A stretch of DNA of 64,000 nt from Tridacna crocea (lineage: Eukaryota > Mollusca > Bivalvia > Cardiida > Cardiidae), in the NCBI GenBank assembly GCA_943736015.1, contig OX031068.1, forward strand, positions 30,624,296 to 30,688,295, written 5' to 3'. The notes beneath the pieces are model-generated. The model had not been told where the DNA came from. It saw only the letters and a program-made list of their open reading frames with translations, and made no database searches. How positions within the stretch are numbered: the first letter of the stretch is position 1; each line of letters opens with the position of its first letter. Positions 19,956 to 32,200 of the stretch are shown here, piece after piece. The translations under genes were made by a program, and so were the position numbers.

Positions 19956-20241
19956 TTATTTCCCAATCGGAGGTGTGGTAGTCGGAGATGTATTTGACTG
20001 GGTGTTTGACGGGGTTGTTGGGCCTGAAATAAGTTGTGGGTTGGTATTTCTCTGGCTCAAGTATTCATCCGCTGCAAACAGTCGACCCATTGTTATGCCC
20101 TGGGCATCACCAAACTCCACTAGTACAGCTAACTCACGTGTGATATCAATCAGCGTATCTGCCAATGCCGTCACATTTCCAATGGCACCATTAAATATGA
20201 GGTCAAACAATACAAACTGTCTGTTTGTTTGGATGTCTTCA
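19956..20241 (-). CDS. SEA-like module 5, C piece, plus Thr/Pro tail and stop
   Basis: A CTTTTACAG acceptor, phase 2 in. It begins [18 protein letters not shown], the final beta-like strand of the module, followed by a helical-looking stretch ([16 protein letters not shown]). The tail [20 protein letters not shown] is O-glycosylation-prone. The stop TAA overlaps an AATAAA string that could serve as a polyadenylation signal. There is no membrane segment after the module. Confidence 0.7.
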
Positions 20242-23200
20242 CTGTAAAAGATACAAAAATAAAATCTGAGCATTCTGTAGTCTTGCAGATATTTTGAATT
20301 AAGACTGCACGGAGCATGCATTATAATTATTGTCCTTTATTACAAAAAATTCAAGAGATATTAAGAGTAAAAAATGTTAAGAATAAACTAGAGCTGTCAC
20401 TGCATGAGACTTAATACCCCCACCGTTGCTTTGACAAAAAAAGTGTCAAGTTCAAGGGAAGATAATTCCCCAACAAGGAAGTGTTGTCACTTGAAAAATA
20501 GTGTCATGCAAATCTTCAATATATGTTCAGTTTTATGTACAATTTCAATACAATTGAAGAAAAACTGTACAAAGAGTTCGTGACACAAAGTTACAAGTGT
20601 TTTATACACAGTCACACATAGCATGGATGGACATACAGACAGACTGGCTGATTCCAGTATTACCCAACATTTGTTTTGCGGGGGTATAAATACAGTCTTG
20701 ATATAGCTAGAAAGATCCCAATCACCTGAGTGAGAACATGAACTTCATTCACTCTTGACTCAGAATTACAAAAACTGTAGACATGTCCAAACTGAAAGCA
20801 CACTCCTGAGGGACAAGGATAATGAAAATCCTAAAAACAAGGGGAAATTCTTGGAACCATTTCCACATTATTCTTTGTATCCCAATCAAGACTTATTCCA
20901 ATATTTTAGCAACATCTCATTCTTGTCTGTAAATGCTTAGAATTTGAACTTGTCCAAGATTTGTCATCAGTGACCAGCTACATTACACTGCATATAAATT
21001 TTAGACAAAGAGTTTGATAAAAAAAAATTACAGTACATTCATACAAATATGAGATTTTACTCATTTTATAAAATGAAAGCAAGAGAAACAAGTAACGGTA
21101 CATGAGTCATGCCCTGGCAGAAGAGAGCTTACTGCATCATCATGACATCTGAGACCAACCCAAGTAATCACAAAATTATGGATCCATAAAGTCTCTTTTT
21201 CAACAAATAACTTGATCATGAGGTAGACTGGTCCTCTGACTTAATTCTATAAAACGACAAAATTCTAGACCAGTCCAAATTGGAAACATTTGCAGAAGAT
21301 AAAATTAAAGTGACTCAAAAACGGAAATTTGTTTTGGGAAGGGTAGAAAACATTGTGGGGAAAAGGAGAAAATGCTGGTTACCAGCATTTTCTCCTTTTC
21401 CAACAATGTTTTCAGAAGGCTTCTATCTCTAGGTCATTAAAACCTGAGATTGTTCGGTAAAGAGTAAGAGAAAATTGACAAGTATCAAAAAGTTTCGATA
21501 AGCGCCTTTTTCACAGAACATCACTCAGTCATCTATCTTGCGTCATAATCTTTAACCTATAAAATATTCACAGGTCCCTGTTTACAGGGTATAGAAGATA
21601 GCTATGTGATATTTAAATTACAGATAAAATCTAAAGTTTTTAGAGGGATTAAATTGCAAATTCTATAATTTTGTTTCCAATAAAAAGCTTTCTATGCATT
21701 TCCTGTTTTTATTAAACTTGAAAATCATCCAATTTTTAAAGTGTATAAGCCATATCAACAGTGCCATCATTTTCCTACAAAAATTGCCAAGTGATATAAT
21801 TCAGAGTACATGCTGTGGTTGGTTTTGCCAGCTTCACCCTCATAACCACAAATTAACCACAGCAGGAGCCAAAAAATAAAACTAGAGCAGTCACTGAACA
21901 TGACTTTATACCCCCGCCAGCACTTTGACAGAAAAAAGTGTCAAGTTCAAGGGGGATAATTCCTAAACCATGAAAAGTTGACACTTGAAAATTTGCGCCT
22001 TGCAAATCTTCAATATATGATCAGTATGTTGGCAAAGTTTCAATACAATTGAAGGAAAACTGTAGGAGGCGTTTGCAACATAAAATTACATGTACTAGTA
22101 TTTTATACACAGATGGACGGATGGACAGACAGGCTGATTCCAGTATACCTCTGAAAACATTTGTTTTGCGGGGTCATAAAAAAACAACTGTAAAATAGTA
22201 TATAATCAAAATAGGTCATTGTTTTAATTCATACTGATTTTATGGTGCAAAACGCTTTTTTCAACATTATTTCAGTTATATCGAGGTGCCCAGTGCACCT
22301 ATTCATACTTTCCTGAAGTCTCTTTTAACAGTACTCTACACTATTTTCTTTTGAAGCCACTGGCTGCTTTCCTACATAACCATCATCAAGACAATGGTCA
22401 TCCATCAGAGAGGAATTAATCTTGTTTCAATGACTATCATCAATCCTAGGAGAGAAATTGGCCAAGGAAGGCATAGAACCCAACATCCCATGTTCTTAAG
22501 TCATGCACACTACCATGGCTTGGTAGTTTACTGCTGGACGAGGCCTTATGTGATAAAATTATTTACTTACAAGAATTCTAAAACCTGACAGCCAACATAT
22601 GGAGGTTTGATTCGTTCCCTGTTGCGATACTCGGTGTTAAACTGCAAAATAAAATAGCCATCAGCCAAACTGACAATAAACAAATCACCTGGTACAGAAA
22701 TTTGACCCTTGACCACATAATTATGGAAATCATCTGTTGATAGTTTTTTAAAGCTATTGAGTCCATCAGTGCTTATTCTGTAAATGTTTATGGGTAAAAC
22801 ATGTCCAATACTTCAATAAAAATTTGAATTAAGCTCAAATAACTCTTTAATACACAATCCTGAATTTTGATAAGCCTGTGGAATATGACCTTTTAAAGAC
22901 ATTTTGGGAAAAGGAAAAGGAGAAAATACTAGGGACCAGCATTTTCTCCTTTTTCCAAATGTTTTCTCCCTTTCGAACAATGAATTCCAACATTTGAACC
23001 ACATTTAATTTGTCATCTGCAAATGCTTCCACTTTACCTCATTATCAAACGACAATATTTTAGGCTTGTCAAAATCGAAAGCATTTGCAGACAACAAAAT
23101 AAAAGTGACTGAAAATTTGAAATTTGTTTTGTGAAGAGCAGAAAACATTGTGGGAGAAGGAGAAAATGCCGGTTACCAGTATTTTGTGTGGTAATGGGTT

Positions 23201-26200
23201 TGTTTGTCAGAAAAGAAAATGCTGGCTGCTGGCGTTTTCTCCTTTTTCCCAAGTTTGTTTTTAGATGGCTGTTTCTCAGGATCATTAACCCCTTATGACA
23301 CTATTCCCACTCATAACAACCCTGAAAAAGAAACCTTTTGAAAACATTTTGGGAAAAGGAGAAAATGCTAACAATCAGGATTTTCTCCTTTTCTCACTAT
23401 GTTTTCCAACACCCCCCCCCCCCCCCCAAGAAAAAATTCATTTTTGATTCACATTTATTTTGCCATCTGCAAATGCTGTTAATTAGGACAAGTCTTGAAT
23501 TTTGTTATTTGGTAAAGAGTTAATTACATGAAATTGTGTGGTAAACAGTAGGACAAAAAACAGCATACTCACATGGCCACAGAATCCATCTGAAATGTTT
23601 CTGAAAAGACTGGAATTTCCATCTTGCAGTTCAGGGGTCAAAGTAAAGTTCAACAGTTCAAAATTCTGCCGCATATAGGACACTACCATAAGGAAAAGAA
23701 AAATTCAGACTTTATCAATCATTTAAACAGTCACATGCTTTAACATCCCTGAGGAAGAAGGCATTTGAAAACATCCACGAAAAAGATGAAAATGCTGGTA
23801 ACCAGAGTTTCCTTTGTTTGCCAAAATGTTTGTTACCCCTAAGAGAACTTCATTTATTTTTATCGATCTCAATTTTTTCTTTACAGGTGCTTTAAACCTC
23901 AGTCTAAAATTGGCCATTTGGGAAGTTGGCCATTTTGGAAGAGGTAAAGAACTAAAAAATTTACCCTTCACCACACAAACAAATTTTAGACCTGTCCTAA
24001 TTGAATTGCATTTGCTGATGAAAGTTTCAATGTGGCTCATGTAAAAAGATTTTTCTTTAATAGGATAGAAAACATTGTGGGAAAAGGAGAAAATGCTGGC
24101 AACCAGCCTTTTCTCCTTTTCTCAGTGTTTTCAAAAGCATTCTTTTTCAGGGATATTAAAAGTCGTCATTGTATGGTAAAGGGCTTAGCCATAAAATGTT
24201 TCACAACTTTATTTGATCTTGTTCCAAGTATAGATCAAGATCAGACTGCACAAAATATGCAGACTCAATAACGTTTAAAGACAGTTTAGATTAATATCAG
24301 ACTGCATAGACATACAAGCTGATCTTAGGTCTGCACTGTCCAAAAAGGAGATATTTTTTCACCAAAAAATAACATCAAAATAACATCATTCAGGATTTTT
24401 AATTTCAGATTTAGTTTTATGTAACTAAATTAACAGGTTAAGTCTTAAAACATGAGATTATTTGGTAAAGGGTTAACACTGTATCAGATGACAAAATTCT
24501 AGCCATGTCCAAATTGAGAGCATAGGCAGATGACAATTTCAGAGTGGCTCTAATGGCGCAATTTTTTGTTTAATATATGATAGAAAACATTGTGGGAAAA
24601 CGAGAAAATGCTGGTTACCAGCATTTTCTCCTTATCCCACAATGTTTTCAAAGGGCTTTATTTTTACCAGGGTTATTAAAAGTTGGCATTGTGTTGTAAA
24701 GGGTTTAGCCTTTACCACAAAATCCTGACTTTAAACAACCCTAAGAAAGAAGCTGTTTGAAAATGTTGGAAAATAAGAAAATGCTGATAACCAGTATTTT
24801 CTCCTTTTTCCAGAATGTTTCTTACCCTATCAAAAAAAAGTTCCATCGTCTGCAACTGCTTTCAATTTGGACAAGTCTAAATTTTTCTTGTGGAATAAAG
24901 GGTTAACCTTTAACCACACAACAATATTTTAGACCTGTCCGAATTGAAAGCATATGCAGATGACAATTTCAATATGGCTTAATGATGCGACTTTTGTTTG
25001 ATAGGGTATAAGACATTTCAGGAAAAGGAGAAAATGCTGGATACCACCATTTTCTCCTTTTCCCACAATGGTTTCAAAAGGCTTCTTCTTCAGGGTCATT
25101 AAAAGTTGGCATTTTGTGATAAAGGGTTAAACAATGAAAAATAGTTCAAATATATACATACAGTCTGCTGGCAACAATGTGGTTGTTCTATCATCTTTCC
25201 TATAGTCCTCTCCTTGTACTGGAACCTGAACCATCTCCACCTCCCGCAGGAGAGCATCTGCAATAAGCCAATGTTCAACGTTGGCCACTGTGATAGGATT
25301 GAAGCTTTGTTCAATTGCCGAACGAACCTCGCTGCTTAAAATGGGCACTGTTCCATTGAACAGCATTGATATTACGATCCTGATTTCACCATCTACATCT
25401 CTGAAATAAATCATTTGATTATCTTACAAAATTTGAAATGAATTAACCCTTTCCCAAACAATCCCTGGTATTTATGGGTTTGCAATAGTAGCCTTTTGAA
25501 AACATTGGAAAAGGAGAAAATGCTGGTAACCAGCATTTTCTCCTTTTCCCACAATGTTTTTTATCCTATCATAGACAGAAATTATCTTTTCAGCAAGAGT
25601 TGAATTGTCCTCTGCAAATGCTTTCAATTTAGTCTAGTCCAAAAGTTTGTTGTTTGGAAAAAGGTTAAATTTTAGTTTAATATTTTATACAGAAATAAAT
25701 CTATCTATCTCATAGGCTGCTCATTGATGTAGCTAACTCTAGATTACAAGGATATTGTAAAAATTACCAGCCAAAAACTTTGTCACTGGTTTACTTTTTA
25801 CCAAAATTAAAGGCATTTGTAGATGTGATTTAAAAGTTTAAACTTGTTATGGGAAGGGTAAAAAACATTGTGGGAAAAGGGGAACATGGTGGTTACCAGC
25901 ATTTTCTCCATTTCCCACAATATTTTGAAAAGCTGTCTGTTTCAGGGTGTTAACTCATTACCACACAATCCCGAGTTTTGAGGCCTTTGAAGAAAAAGCC
26001 CTGAGAAAACATTGTGGGAAAAGGAAAAAATGCTGGTAAGCAGCATTTTCTTCTTTCCCTGCAGTATTTTCTACCCCTCCCAAAACAAAGCTCATTTTTT
26101 TTAGCAATGTTTATTTTGTCGTTTACAAATGCTTTGAATTTGGACCAGCCTGAAATTTTGTTGTTTGGTAAAGAGTAAAAACTATGAATTGTATGGTCAG

Positions 26201-29200
26201 GAGTTCAGAAAAAGAATTAAAATGAAAGAACCACTGAAACTTACTCAATATTGTTTATAAAACAGTAATCATAACGGCTACCATCAACAAATACATTGGG
26301 CTCATTGAATGGAATTCTAAACTGAAAAACAATTAAAAAAAAATGTATCAGTCTAATACATAAAATTACTTCTATTCCATCCTTTGAGAATAATGTGTCA
26401 TTGGCTATCGAAGTAAAGCTATAATGTTGATGTTAATGCATGCTTAAATTCCACTTGGTTGCCTAACCTGTTACTACACATGGCTGAGTTTTAATGACCC
26501 TAAAGAAGGCTTTTGAAAACATTATGGAAAAAGAAAAAAGCTGGTAACCAGCAATATTATCATTTTCCCAAAATGTTTTCTACTCTATCAAAGACAGAAG
26601 CTGTTGTTTAACCCTTTACCAATCAAAAAAATTTTAGCCTCATCTAAATTGAAAGTATTTGCAGGTGATAATTTCAGTGTGGCTCCAACGGTTTAAGTTT
26701 TCTTTGACAGAGTAGGAAACATTGTGGGAAAAGAAGAAAATGCTGGTTACCAGCATGTTCTTCTTTTCCCCGCAAAGTTTTCAAGAGGCTTTTTTTCAAG
26801 AAGTGTCAGATGTCGGCATTGTGTGGTAAAGGCTTAACTTTTCCTCTGGAAATGCTTTGTATCAGGTGGAGCCTACAATTTTGTTTTTTTGTAAAAAGTT
26901 TCAGAACAGTTGAGACATTTGATGACACAAATAACCCTTACCTCTTTACCCAAAGTATTTGCAGACAACAAAATAAATAATGACTCAAAAATTTGAATTT
27001 GTTTCCAGCAAGGTAGAAAACATTGTGGGAAAAGGAGAAAATGCAGGTTACTAGCATTTTCTCCTTTTCCCACAATGTTTTCAAAAGGCTACTATTCCAG
27101 ATCTGTAAAAACCATGGGATTGTTTGGGAAAGGGTTAAGGCACATGCAGGCCACAAAATATACGTAATTCAAAAATTGAAATTTGTTTCCAGCAGGGTAA
27201 AAAACATAGTGGGAAAAGGAGAAAATGCTGGTTACCAGCATTTTCTCCTTTTCCCACAATCATCAATGTTTTCAAAAGGCTTCTATTTTAGGGTTGTAAA
27301 AACCAGGGACTGTTTGGTAAAAGGTTAATGTGCCTAATATGCCCATTGGACATTTTCATTCTAGGAAGTACACTAAGTAAATGTAATTTGATGATTGCTT
27401 TGGCCTTAGCATCTCAGTTAAGCTGACTGTGTGGTCCAAGAACAGACTGCGTGTTTTGTGCAGTCTGGTCTTCATCTACACTGGCTACTAAGGTAATTAT
27501 GGATGAGAAAGGAGATTTAAAGGTTAAGAAGTAGAATGAATCATCAACACCTGACTTGAAGTTCAGACAATATGCCGCACAGGCCTATTGCAAACCCCTA
27601 TCCCATCCCAGAATTCTTCAACTTAGAGTGTGAGGCCAATCAAACTAAAGAACAAACTGGTCCATTACATATGAAATATTATGATGTAATAAATCTACAA
27701 GTCCTTGTATCTGATTCGAGCTACCTAAGAAAGTATGATATCAAGGAAGATGCACTAATCAGATCACAATCATTGCATGCTTTATATGTGCACAAATGAT
27801 GGTATGATACTTTATTTGAAACTCTACTTCTCAGTGTATAGATCTAGATATTTTTTCTGTTGTATGATAATTATTTCATCTGCTTGCAACATTATGTAAT
27901 TGAACTGGAAGATTTACTGGTATATAAGAAAAGAAATAACTCATTTACTAGTAATTTCTCCCATTGTCACATAATCTTTACCACATGATTTCGACTTTTA
28001 TGTACTCCAAGAAAGAAAGTTTTTGACACTGTTCTCAGTATAGGAGAAAATGCTGGTAATCAGCATTTTTTTCCTTTTACAACAATGTTTCTTATCCTTT
28101 CAAGCAGAGAATATATCATTTGACTCACATCTGATTTGTCATCTGTAAACGCTTCCTATTTGATCAAGTCTAAATTCAGAAAACTGCCAGAAAACTTTAG
28201 TTGTATGGTATATAATTATGAGCAATGCTCTGGCAAAATGGGACTTAACCCTTTACCACACAATGACGACTTTTAGCTTTTAACACCCCTGAAAGAGAAG
28301 GCTTATGAAAACATTGTGGGAAAAGGAGAAAATGCTGGTTACCAGAATTTTCTCCTTTTCCCACAATGTTTTCTTCCCTTTCAAAGAAAAATCATTTCAT
28401 ATGAGCCACATTGAAACTGTCATCAGCAAATGCTTTCAATTTGGACATGTCTAAAATCTTGTTGTGTGGTAAAGGGTTAATGCATCTCTATAATGCATGA
28501 TACAAAGCAAAGCAATTCATCAATGTATTACAGATACATAATATCCAACATCTAAACAACAAATTGAACTATGAAGCCACTGGTCTTTTGACATACAGAA
28601 AATTGTCTTATTCTCTAGAATTTTCTACATTTGTAAGTAACACAACTTCTGATTGGCTAAAACCATTCAGTTTAGCCGATCAGAAGTTGTGTTACTTACA
28701 AATTTAGAAAACCTTGGAGAATAAGACTAAGAATATTCTCAAGAATGGTTGGTAAATGCAGGCCCTAGTCAGCCTACGTGGACTGTGCAGGTTGACCTGA
28801 GTTGATACTTTTTGCAAATGCATTTAGCCCCTTTTCACAGATTATGGTTCATATATAGATTTACATAGTGTTTCATTTCATGACTGAAAGTACTTACAGC
28901 ATCACCATTGTTGCCATCGTCACAAATACTCTTGTAGATCTCAAAAAGTCTGTCAAGGTCACCCTGAGCACCCCAAGCAACCATTGTCAAATTAGTAATC
29001 CAGCTGTCTATTACATGAAAAAATGAATGAAAAAAACTAGAGCTGTCACTGAATGTGACTTAATACCCCTGCCAGGACTTTGACAGAAACAGGTAATTCA
29101 ACATCTTTTTTTTTTTAAGTTCAAGGGGAGATTGCCCTGGAATCAAAGAGAGTAGGTGATTGAAAACTGCATCTTGCACACCTTCAGTACACAATTAAAG

Positions 29201-32200
29201 TATCAATAAACTTTAATACTATAGCAGCAAAACTGTGGGAGCAGCAAAACTGTGGGAGGAGTTTGCTTGAATTACTTGTATTTTTTACACAGACAGACAC
29301 AAGGACAGACAGGTGGACTAATTCCAGTATACTCCTGATTTGCAGGGTATAAAAAGTGTCAACTTCAAGGGGAGATAATTCCTCAACCATGAGGAGCTGA
29401 CACTTGGAAATTACAAAGGAAAACTGTAGGAGAAATTTGCAACACAAAGTTACACAAGTATTTTTAAGACAGATCAGTAGAAAGAAAAGCAAGAGGGCCA
29501 AGATGGCCCTGGATCGCTCACCTGAATTTTTGAGAGGACCATAGTCTTTTTTTTTTTTGAGGAATTGAAACATTGGAAACAAAATCATTATTTTGCCAAA
29601 CAATTTTCAAAACGTCACCTGTAAATGTAATTTCAAAAACTAACCATCTGTTTCAGAAAAGAAGAATTTTTAAGAATTTGTTAATTTCCATATAGTGCAA
29701 GCAGCCCACATTCACCAGAGCCATGTTTCTTAATGGATCAAAATTTCACAAACACTTTTTGAAAAGGGTCATTCAAGGAACATTGCTGTGAATTATTTTA
29801 AAATCTGACCAACCGTTTCAGAGAAGAAGAATTTTCAAGAATTTCTTCATGTCCGTACAGTGCAAGTAGACCCCATTCTCCAGAGCCATGTTTCTTGACA
29901 GATCAAAATTTCGCGAACAAATTTTGAAAAAGGTCACCCATGGAACATTGCTGTGAAATCACTTTAAAATCTGACCAGGGGTTTCAGAGAAGAAGAATTT
30001 TTAAGAATTTCTTCATGTTCGTATAGTGCAAGTAGCTCCCATTCACAAGAACCATGTTTCATAATGGATCAAAATTTCACAAACAATTTTTGAAAAGGGC
30101 CACCAAAGGAATATCTCTGAAATTATTTCAAAATCTGACCAGCCGTTTCAGAGAAAAATTTTCAAGAATTTCATCAAGTCTGTATAGTGCAAGTAGCCCC
30201 CATTCTCCAGAGCCATGTTTCTTGACGGATCAAAACTTTGCGAACAATTTTTGAAAAGGGTCACCCAAAGAATATCCCTGAGAAATTATTTCAAAATCTG
30301 ACCTGGGGTTTCAGAGAAGGAGAATTTCTAAGAATTACTTCTTTGCTGTATAGCGCAAGTAGCCCCCATTCACCAGAGTGGTGTTTCTTGGTGGATCAAA
30401 ATTTTGCCAACAATTTTTGAAATGGGTCACCCAAGGAACATCTCTGTGAAATTATTTTAAAATCTGGTCAGCGGTTTCAGAGAAAAAGATTTTTACAGAA
30501 TTTCTTAGAATATTCTATTTGGTTGCCATGGCAACCAGTTTTAGATGGAATCAAATTCTGTGAACAATTTTCAAAGAGGGCTTCCCAAGTCCAAAAGTTT
30601 TGCTGTTTCAAAGAGATGACTGGTTTTCTGTATTTGTACTCATTTTTCTTTTTCCCACAGTGTTTTCTATCCCACTGGAAACAGATTTCAATTTTTGAGT
30701 TACATTTTTTTTGTCATCTGTAAGTGCTTTCAATTTGGACCAATCTAAGATTTTGTCATTTGGTAAAAAATTAAAGGAACCATGCTCATTTTTATTTTTT
30801 TAACTCTTTCACAAATATTACAAGACTTGATTTAAGCTTGTCCAAACTGATAGTATTTGCAGACAAAAATAGGATAGAACTCAAACCATAAAAAAAAATA
30901 AAAATTCATGAAATGGTAGAAAACATTCTGAGAAAAAGAGAAAATGCTGGCTATCTTTTCCCACAATGTTTTCAAAATCCTTTTACCTCAGGGTCATTAA
31001 AACTTTGGGCTGTTTGGTAAAGACTTCATCTAGACGTAAAACGTGTTCATTGTGCATTAGGGTTTAAAATACTGCTATTTCCTGTAGTTGAGATTTAGAT
31101 AAATGCTCAAAACAAATCATTGCAAACCTACCATAGTCGAGGCTGGCATATGTCTTAGTGGAGTTAAAGTACACCACTGTATTTCCAATTTCATTCCCAA
31201 CATAGTCATTCACTCGAACTCTTGGTACAACTCCGAAAACAATCTCTGAAACGTCCCTTTGTGTATCATTTACAGATAACTGTCTGTCAAACTCCAGAAC
31301 AAAGTCTACCTCCACAAAGTCCCCTGCTTGTCTGCAATACAAATATATCAAAATACACCGAATCAAGAATATTGATAGTATAAAGCCGGGCGTTAATGGC
31401 GCATGAATTTACTGTGTTAATGCCCAATTTTTAACTGTTAATACATACTTACAATGACCCGAAAAAACACATTTTATACAATAATGTACATTATTTGATT
31501 AAAATGACCTATTTTGAAAAATATGTCCTGCATAGCTCCCCCAAGGTTTTATTAGGAGAAATAAGGTACTTACCTGAACCTTTCTACTGTACAAGAATCT
31601 AAACCACCATATGCAATCAGCACAGTGGTCAGCTGTGGATAAAGAAAAAAGGTTCACATAAGATCAGGCTGCATGTTTTGTGCAATCCAATCTTGATCTA
31701 AATTAGCTGCCAAGTCACATATAGTGCCATAATTGCATATTTTTAACACTATAAAACAGTATCTGGATTTCTAGACACCAATTCATATTTCTAGACACCA
31801 CTTCATCTCAAGTTTATACTTCTTCATTTATTTCTATGTCCATCATTTAACCCTTTACTCCATAGATACTTCTATGCATCGCTTGAAGGAGCCTTTGGAA
31901 AACATTGTGGTAAAAGGTGAAATTGCTCATGACGAGCAATTTCACCTTTTGTCACAATGTTTTCTATGCTATCAAAAGGTGTCATATACACATAAGACAA
32001 GGCTTCATACTTGCTGTTATTTAGGGTCAATTAGAAATACCATAGAAATGCCTTATGGTGTAAAGAGCTAACTTTTTACCACAAAAAACATATTCAGATT
32101 TATCTAAAGTCAAAGTATATGCAGACAACAAATAAAGGATGGCTCAAATGATGAAAGTAGCCTTTTAATTGAGAGGAAAACTTTGTGGGAAAAGAGGTAA

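Noticed and set aside
23400..23430. C-run as a regulatory G-quadruplex site
   Set aside because: A single uninterrupted run inside a MITE arm is better explained by slippage; there is no spaced G-tract pattern.
29184..29603. 139-codon - strand frame
   Set aside because: It spans R1 and the start of R3, has no splice or domain support, and is not conserved in other R1 copies.
30054..30420. Two frames repeating SASSPHSPE and DQNFANNF
   Set aside because: They are frames of the ~165-bp R3 tandem units, not a protein repeat.
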